Translations under genes and position numbers: made by a program
Assembly (NCBI GenBank): GCA_014904845.1
Contig: MU119349.1
Coordinates: forward strand, 1 to 64,000
Direction of reading: 5' to 3'
DNA from: Acephala macrosclerotiorum
Taxonomy: Eukaryota > Ascomycota > Leotiomycetes > Helotiales > Mollisiaceae
DNA length: 64,000 nt
Part shown: in pieces, positions 57,564 through 64,000 of the stretch
Layout of the letters: every line of letters starts with the position of its first letter
How positions within the stretch are numbered: position 1 is the stretch's first letter
The notes under the pieces: model-generated
What the model saw: the letters and a program-made list of their open reading frames with translations, nothing else
Databases searched by the model: none
Told to the model about the DNA's origin: nothing

Positions 57564-59448
57564 ATGGCCGCAGACCCAATGAATCCTCCACGAATGGATT
57601 TTTTGGGGTTGAGAAGCTTGAGACACTTGATAGGGATGGAAAAGGCAACGGAAAATGGAAAGAGGAAGGGGAAGGAAAAGAGAGGTTCATGAGTGTGAAT
57701 CCATCATACAGCCCTGGATTTGGGGCGAGTTATGGTGGGCATGTTTTTGCGCAGGCGGTGTGGGCTGCGAGTTTGACGGTTGATGGTGAGGGGGAGGGAG
57801 GGATGTGTGTTCATGCGAGTTTGCTATTTCCTTTGGGCTTTTGATGAAATAGTTTTGCTTCAATTTTGCTGGTTGGTGGAGTTTTTGTGTGGGAGGTCCC
57901 TTCCGTGTTGAGTGTCACTTTTGGTGAAACTGGACATGAGATTGCGGGATCAGCTTCGAGTGAAGCTTGAAGAAGAGCCCTGAATGAGACGGTATGGGGA
58001 AAGGATTATTTGGCTAGTCTTGTTTCTACCATTTGAAAGTACTGTCAGAAGAGTCACTCGAACCGGAAGGAACAACTCGGTTCTCGGAACAGCGACCGAG
58101 AGAAAGGCAGGAAAGAGTAGCGTTAACCACTTCCCCAGAACGTCCACGGATTCTTCACCCTCCCCGCATTTGCAGACCGGCCATACATCTACGCCATCAC
58201 TCACCTACCAGAAGCTCGCTCGTACTACACTCGCGAGGTGAAAGTACGGCAGCCACTCTCTCCGCCTTCGTCTGTCCCTCTCAAAGCTCAAGATCTGGGG
58301 CAGGAGCTGGGTAAGGTGTGTTTTACGAGCATTTGTGAGCTTCAAAAGAGATGAGGAGCTAGGACTGAATCACCAGATTGAGGAGGGGTGGGAGGAGAGA
58401 TATAAAGATGTGCTGAAGGGGAAAGAGCCTTGGGATTGGCCGAGGTTGCCAAGGATTGATGCTCCTTGGTGAGGAAACCTTTTCTCATTCCTAAGACCTT
58501 ATTCCTCTTCCATGCATAATTTTCATTCTTTTTATGGTTCGTTCTGAAATCGGATCTAGATACGGGAGCTTAAAGTGTTATGGGTCAAGAGACTTATAAA
58601 AATCATCGCTTCACCCAAACTCATAGTTCAGGTTCATTGGCAACCACAAATAAGGTCTGGATCCCATAAATGCCAGACACATTTTCAATACCTTCAAAAA
58701 GAAGAAGGGTTTTCCATTCAACATGCTTTGTTCTTGGTCCTCCTCTCAATATCCGAAAGGTAGTTGATAATACTTCGTTTTTTTAATAGATTTTTATAGC
58801 TTCCTTCATCGTGTATTGCCTTGTTCTATACTGAACTAAAAGCTGAGTCCTTTAAGATGCGCTCCTTTTAAATATCCAGATCTCGCCTAATGTGCTAGCA
58901 TGTTTAGAAACCACATTCTCTAACATCAACCCAGGTATTACCGCCACATAAAACAACACCCCCAATCGAACGACTTCTCTGGCCTGGATGTTCGAGAAGT
59001 CGACATGGGCACCTACAACTCCTCCAAATCCCCACAAGACTATCGCCAAATCCAACTCTACACTCCCCTCGGCTCGCTCCCCAACAATCCCAACATCCAC
59101 GCCTGCGCCCATCTCTACGCTAGCGACGGTAACTCCGTCTTCGTCGTCAGCAACGCCACCAAAATGGGAGATAACATCAAGGCCACGGGCTCATTATCTC
59201 ACTCAGTGGTCTTCCATGGAAATGCAGGGGATCTGAGGATAGAGAATGGCGAGTGGTGGTGTCAGGAGAGTTGGACACCGAGGAGTGGTAATGGGAGAGG
59301 AGTTGTAGAGAGTAGGATTTGGAGGGGAAGAAGGCACATTGCTAGTACGTGGCAGGAAGGACAGCTTAGACGGACAGATAAGGAGGGAGAGATGAGGCAG
59401 ATGAATACGTTCTTGGAAGGGTTGAGGAGGGCGAGAGAGAAGTTATAG
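57564..59448 (+). pseudogene. acyl-CoA thioesterase II-type gene with frameshifts
   Basis: The pieces follow the double-hotdog acyl-CoA thioesterase (TesB-like) order. From the ATG at 57564 the frame is lost at a T6 run (57599-57604) and resumes with GVEKLETLDRDGKGNGKW. Next comes SPGFGASYGGHVFAQAVWAA, ending MCVH at 57814. A GC-AG intron (GCGAGT...CCCAG, 57815-58138, 324 bp) leads to NVHGFFTLPAFADRPYIYAI and EARSYYTREVKVRQ, then KVCFTSIC. A one-base insertion at about 58337 breaks the frame before SFKRDEELGLNHQIEE and WDWPRLPRIDAPW. A second long intron (58469-58934, 466 bp) leads to YYRHIKQHPQSNDFSGLDV, IHACAHLYASDGNSVFVVSN and SLSHSVVFHGNAGDLRIENG. The C-terminus continues intact to the stop at 59448. 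It is either a young pseudogene or a gene with two sequence errors. Confidence 0.72.
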
Positions 59449-60977
59449 ATTCACAGGATATCGTGCATTGGTAATAAAGAAGTGTGTGTTGAGACCCAAT
59501 TAGCTCTTTATCAACCCTTCTATATTCTTATAGGCATTTCCAAGGATCATCGTCTGTAAGAATGGTGAAGCAGTCAATGGATCGTACATTTTCAAGCCTT
59601 TGCTGTTGATTTCCTCCCCTAGTTAGATCCTACTAAAATAATCAGCTAGCCACTACCTCTCGTAGTCTCAAGAAATCCCAAATCCCTCTAAACTCTTCCA
59701 ACATCCGCCTAGGTACAATCACGTCTATCCACCCGAACCGCTCTCCCATCGGCAAAATTCACAACCCACTGGAGTGGTCCAGACGATCCTCTCTCCATCA
59801 ATTACGCTATCCGCCACAACATCATCTATGAAGCAGGAAACACCGTCTAACTCGCTGCGGATGTGCTCTATCATATGCCAACAGGCTCCATTAATCTCGA
59901 CAAACTCCTTGAAGTCAACCATACTTCTCATGCTGAAGAGCGAGCTCGTCATGCTGCGGATCCAAAATTTGGTACGGCTTATACCAGTGCTTCTGGAAGC
60001 TGGTATGGAGCAACTAGAGCCTAGAAGATGAGGGCGTCTGGGTATCATAGGCACTTGTATGAAGATATCATCTAGGCTGTTAATGAGAGTTTCGGGTGTT
60101 TGGAAGAGGAGTTCAAGGAGGGAAGGGAAGGAGAGGAGAGATTAGTACTGTAAATCATATGAAAGAAGACCTTCCTAGGATTGGTGGGATGTTGGTCTTG
60201 GTTGAGAGATTGCGCATGTTGGTAATTGATGAGGCTAGAGATGTTTAGGACCGGGAGGAGGAGCTAGCAGCATAGAGGACTGTGAGGCAGGAATAACATA
60301 GATCGGAAGCGGAATGGGGAAAGTACGAAGGGTTGGATAATATTACTGACAAGATGACTCTTTTTCGTCGAGGCATGGACTTGGAGGTTTGATGATCTTT
60401 GAGATATGTTTTCGAGTCGCCTAGGGACGAGATGTAACCTAGGTTCCGGTAAGAGCTATGGCCCAAGTCAGGGGCTTTGTCTGTCTACAATTGAGACAAG
60501 ACTGAAGAATCCATCCGCAAAATGTCCGCGATGTACCAGACTGTCTTTACACTTAAACCCTAGACTGGAGGGAAATGCAACAGACAATAATGGAATGAGG
60601 AGAATGATCAAAATACAGATATTTGACATTCTTCGGTGTCATAGTTCAAGGAATTGGCAACAACCTTTCTGTTTACATTTCCAAGCGAGGTCACATGAGA
60701 CCTCCCTCTTTCTTCACCTTGCAACAAAAGTGATATTCTGGGAGAGGATTCTGGAATATCGTCATTTTCAAGTGAAGGTGAATTGCTTCTAAGAATTGAT
60801 CGTATCGTTCCATCAGAACAAAGAAACGAGAACGTCATTGCCTTCCAAAATCTCTGTCTTGCAATTTACCTCCCGCGCAACCTCATCAGTCACTTCGATC
60901 TATGAAATCCAATCTCATGCGCGAATAACGTCCCATCGACCTTCCACTACACAATTCGCAACCAAAAACCGACTACA
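59449..60977. other. 1.5-kb intergenic stretch
   Basis: Overlapping open frames on both strands around 59725-60054 share no motif with any family I know. The last 100 bp should be the leader of the gene at 60978. No repeat or RNA gene was recognised. Confidence 0.45.
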
Positions 60978-61823
60978 ATGGCTCAACCAAGCCCTCAGCC
61001 AAACCCATTGGAGAATCCCAATGTCGAGAACTTGTGGCAATCCTTCCTCGATTATTGCTACAACCTCAACCAAGCTCGAGCCGCTGAAGACGCTGAAGAC
61101 ATCGGAGTCCGACAGCGCGAACTCAACGCCTTCCTCAAACTCAACACTCCCGAGTCCCTCGCCACCTACCAGCAAGCCGTCGCCTTCGATACCAAATGGG
61201 CCAAAATCCACGCTCAACGCACCGAATTCGATGCTGCGCTCATCCGTCAAATCTTCGAATCGGCCATCAGACTTAATGTCCATCTCGTCCAAAACCCTGA
61301 TGTCGTTGCCGTCCCCGCCAACCCCAGCGGTCCAGCAGGTGCTTCCCAAGCTGTCTCTAACCTCAATGGTATGAACACGCTTAACTTCACCGGCTCACCT
61401 ACCGCCCCTTCTAAAGCCCGCCAATCTGCCGTCAAGTTCGAGCCCAAGGTCGAAACTCTCGATGTCAAGGTCAAGAACGAACATGGCGCTACCCTCGACC
61501 CCAACCGTCCTGCTTCTCTCACCATGGACCAATTGGCTAAGCACGAGGTCATTGTCGCCCATCCCAAGACCAATACTAAGAAGGTCAAGACCTCGTTCTA
61601 TGTTCTTCGTTGCCCTATCTTAGGTTGTGGTCGTGCGTTCGAGTCTGCTCATGGCATGTTTGGTCATTTGAGTCAGAGTGATTCCGCTCATCTAGATCTT
61701 TTTGGTCCTGATCCTAGCTCGAAGAATTTCAAGAAGGCGGTGGAGTTGGCTGGCATTAAGGTTATTGATGCGGAACTAGATGCGGTTGATGCTCATAACG
61801 CTAAAGCTGTTGAGGTCGGTTGA
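60978..61823 (+). CDS. small zinc-finger-like protein of unknown function
   Basis: A single exon encodes 281 aa from an ATG with A at -3 (CAATGG context). The N-terminal half is helical (NVENLWQSFLDYCYNLNQAR, then RQRELNAFLKLNTPESLATY and ALIRQIFESAIRLNVHLVQN). A disordered linker follows (GPAGASQAVSNLNGMNTL). The C-terminal part contains FYVLRCPILGCGRAFESAHG followed by MFGHLSQSDSAHLDLFG: two Cys (CPILGC) and several His in the right order for a C2H2-type finger, with irregular spacing. The end is AVELAGIKVIDAELDAV. Codon use is strongly C-ending in the first half, as in expressed fungal genes. No function is known to me. It converges on the DUF7730 gene. Confidence 0.72.
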   Translation: MAQPSPQPNPLENPNVENLWQSFLDYCYNLNQARAAEDAEDIGVRQRELNAFLKLNTPESLATYQQAVAFDTKWAKIHAQRTEFDAALIRQIFESAIRLNVHLVQNPDVVAVPANPSGPAGASQAVSNLNGMNTLNFTGSPTAPSKARQSAVKFEPKVETLDVKVKNEHGATLDPNRPASLTMDQLAKHEVIVAHPKTNTKKVKTSFYVLRCPILGCGRAFESAHGMFGHLSQSDSAHLDLFGPDPSSKNFKKAVELAGIKVIDAELDAVDAHNAKAVEVG

Positions 61824-62210
61824 TCCTTTTCTTTTGTTTGGATTTTTGGGGTGAAAGAGAATAGTTACTGATATGTATGCTTAGGTTTTGATGGCTCCGG
61901 TCATCCCGGCGCGTCACACCAAGGGTGCAAAGTGAGGGCTGGTGATGTGCTTTGTTTCCGCCTTCCTTGATGTTGTGTTTCTCCATGGTGAACAATGTTG
62001 TCTCGATAGACGGTCTCGTCTCAATAGACAATAGCATACTCGCAATAGCGTTTCCTGCATCGTCCTTTCGCACATGGTATAGGGGAACAGCAATAGCTCT
62101 TCTTCTTGAAGGCGTTTAGGTGCGCGTACTGAAGGATAGAAAGTAACGATTGTCTTTTCAATTGCGTTGAGCATAGCAAACAGCAAAGGATACAATCTCC
62201 TTACTTACTC
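61824..62210. other. convergent 3' intergenic region
   Basis: This lies between two convergent stop codons and presumably carries both 3' UTRs. Nothing else is recognised. Confidence 0.45.
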
Positions 62211-63206
62211 TCATTTTCCCACCGGCCTTCTGATAACCTTAAACGTGGCTTCCAAGTCCTTCTCCTTTGGATCCTTCCATTTCAATTCTGGCAAGCTAAT
62301 TTCGAAAACTTTCAACTTCCCCACTTGCAAGAGTTCGCTTAGGTATCTTGCTTCCTCAGCACCTGTCAGGTCTGTTCTCCACCAGATAATCCTCACCCAG
62401 ACACGCTGAAGGTTCTTCATACTTCCTACAATCCGCCACATGCGTTCCCATCTTGAGAAGTCATTAGTTGGAGTCCCTTCACTGAAAAAGTGCGAGTAAT
62501 TGAACCGGAGATCCAACTGTAGGCTTTGAATGGAGTCAAAGCGATGCGGTAGAATGCAAGTGGAGAAGGAGATCAGTGATTCCATGCAATCAAAGTCAAA
62601 GGTGTTGCTAGTGTAGAGCACCTTGACTGCATCGATGTAACTGTATACGTGTGAATATTGATTCTGGGTAGCAAGAAGGAGAACTTACATTTTTCGACAT
62701 GTTTGCAGCAATGGTATAATGCCATCGTGACTCCGTCCATTTGGCATACATACTCCATTTGGTAGTTTCGTCCCTCTGCATTTGAAGTCTCTGCAATCAT
62801 CTTGGTTCCCTGCGCTATGATGGCTGCAAGTAGCATGTGCCAGCCCATTGGATCTCCTCACAATATGAAGAACGTTGTTGCCGATGACTTGTTCATAGAT
62901 CAAAAGTAGAATCTCCTCAGGTAGTCTGAGCAAATGCGACTGTGCCTGATCCAACTCTTCATATTCAAGTAACGGTGGAGTGATAGCACCTTTCCGTCGA
63001 GCGAGGGGTACCGCCAAAGGAGGAGGCTGGTAGTTACTGGCTTTTTTAGGCTGAGATGGTGACCCAGAGAACTGACGGCGGATGTCTGCAACGCGATATG
63101 AGGATAAATGTTCTCTGTCGATTGGTTTTGAATGGCCGGTGAGCTTGTTTAGAGCACCGAAGATGAGAATTGACTTGAGGCTTCGAGGTTCTCGCTCTCG
63201 CAGCAT
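62211..63206 (-). CDS. DUF7730 domain protein
   Basis: Exons 63206-62689 and 62640-62211 give 315 aa; the 48-bp intron (GTAAGT...TACAG) joins LLQTCRK to IYIDAVKVLYTSNTFDF in frame. The layout is that of the large fungal DUF7730 / F-box-like group. A basic N-terminus (PRSLKSILIFGALNKLTG) is followed by the box-like motif LLRLPEEILLLIYEQVIGNN with VLHIVRR, then a Cys/His-containing stretch (HATCSHHSAGNQDDCRDF). After LLQTCRKIY come IQSLQLDLRFNYSHFF, WERMWRIVGSMKNLQRVWVR and LKVFEISLPELKW. Such proteins are numerous in Leotiomycetes and Dothideomycetes. The molecular function is unknown, and an F-box-like role is speculative. Confidence 0.8.
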
Positions 63207-64000
63207 CGTGTTCGGTGTCTGTGATAAAGATGTGAGGTATGGAGAGAAGATGTGCTCTATGAGGAGGCTTAAGAGTTTTTAAGACGCCAAGATACCCTTA
63301 AGTGAGGAAGTTGCTGAGACATTGTTGATGGATCAAAGCTCATTCCGTTTGTGAGGTATTAATCCCTCTTTTCCAGTCATCGGACGAATGTTATACCACT
63401 CAGCCCCTTGTTACGTGCAGGTACGAACTGGCCAATACAGATGCTGCGTCCGTAACTCGTAAGAAAACCCCTTTCGGTGTTGTGACCCGAGAAGAACTGA
63501 AGAGCGCTATAACACTCCAGATTAAGATCAAGCTGGATGCTCAAAGTTCGCAAATGATCTACTTTGCTTTGCCAATCAGGCCAGTCTGCATATGCGAAGT
63601 GCAGGGTAGTCTCTGGTCACTGGACACACAGGAAAGAGCAGAGAGGCTGAGAATCGCGTTGGAATGAGATGAGAGTCTAGGCACCGCTCTTGGCGTATAA
63701 TTGACCTTTGAAGACCTTGACTAAGGTGGTTAATCAGTACTAACAAGAATTGTAATCAGTCGGTCCCGACGATGTCGATGTGAGGTCGAGGTCTTCATTC
63801 TTGCCCTGACAAGCGACTGCTCACTGAAATGTGGGGCTGACTTGACCGCATCCGAATTGGGAAATCATCTTGCATCTGCCATCATCAACACGATGATAGA
63901 ACCACGATGAAGAAGACGTTACTGCTTTGCTTTATTCATGGCTTCAAGGTACTCAATCTCTCTGTCTAGATAATCTTTATACTAATAGGCTTCACAGGGA
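63207..64000. other. right-edge sequence, no supported gene
   Basis: This starts with the promoter of the DUF7730 gene. Only short frames without motifs are present up to the window edge. Confidence 0.45.

Noticed and set aside
59725..60054. 109-codon minus-strand frame with an opposing plus-strand frame
   Set aside because: Weakly protein-like but overlapping on both strands and without a family; not enough to call a gene.
1..64000. CRISPR arrays, insertion sequences, transposon terminal repeats, rRNA or telomere repeats
   Set aside because: None was seen on reading through; the gene content and intron pattern are ordinary fungal chromosome.

Overview
The window is nuclear DNA of a filamentous ascomycete (Pezizomycotina). 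The evidence is dense, mostly single-copy eukaryotic genes on both strands, short GT-AG introns (mostly 48-70 bp) with CTRAY-like branch sites, A at -3 of most start codons, and unmistakable fungal proteins (LAS1, NAD kinase, MVP1, DCN1, RRB1, PRP19, CHS7, a DUF7730 protein). A leotiomycete is my guess from protein flavour only. I see no bacterial-type operons, CRISPR arrays, insertion sequences, rRNA or tRNA genes. Splice junctions were placed by eye from consensus sites, frame continuity and family alignment from memory.

Layout. 0.9-2.4 kb: decayed TauD-like dioxygenase with a RIP-like mutation pattern. 3.1-4.4 kb: LAS1 (-). 4.9-6.0 kb: low-complexity unknown protein (-). 6.1-12.8 kb: long stretch without a supportable gene. 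12.8-14.7 kb: NAD kinase (+). 15.8-16.3 kb: possible gene remnant (-). 16.6-17.5 kb: frameshifted methyltransferase (+). 17.9-24.9 kb: mitochondrial L15, MVP1 and DCN1 (all +). 25.2-27.4 kb: divergent mitochondrial S6 / RRB1 pair. 28.8-29.6 kb: conserved unknown protein (+). 29.9-32.4 kb: divergent OHCU decarboxylase / PRP19 pair. 33.1-34.3 kb: RING protein with two SUMO-interacting motifs (+). 35.4-37.2 kb: orphan gene, possibly broken by a stop codon. 37.4-40.3 kb: 864-residue coiled-coil/RS-rich unknown protein (+). 40.9-45.1 kb: divergent choline oxidase-like / betaine aldehyde dehydrogenase pair. 46.2-47.3 kb: CHS7 (-). 47.3-54.8 kb: second long stretch without a gene. 54.8-56.8 kb: CLG1-type cyclin (+). 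57.6-59.4 kb: acyl-CoA thioesterase with frameshifts and long introns (+). 61.0-61.8 kb: small zinc-finger-like protein (+). 62.2-63.2 kb: DUF7730 protein (-).

How the genes work together. The clearest metabolic unit is the divergent pair at 40.9-45.1 kb, which should convert choline to glycine betaine through betaine aldehyde. LAS1 and RRB1 both serve cytosolic ribosome assembly, and two mitochondrial ribosomal protein genes are also here. Otherwise this is a housekeeping neighbourhood. Its accessory metabolic genes (dioxygenase, methyltransferase, thioesterase, perhaps the 35 kb orphan) show reading-frame damage, while the core genes are intact. I found no convincing undescribed multi-gene system. 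The best candidates for new biology are the orphan and disordered proteins at 35.4-40.3 kb, the SIM/RING protein, and the two long gene-free stretches, each lying upstream of a low-complexity regulator-like gene.
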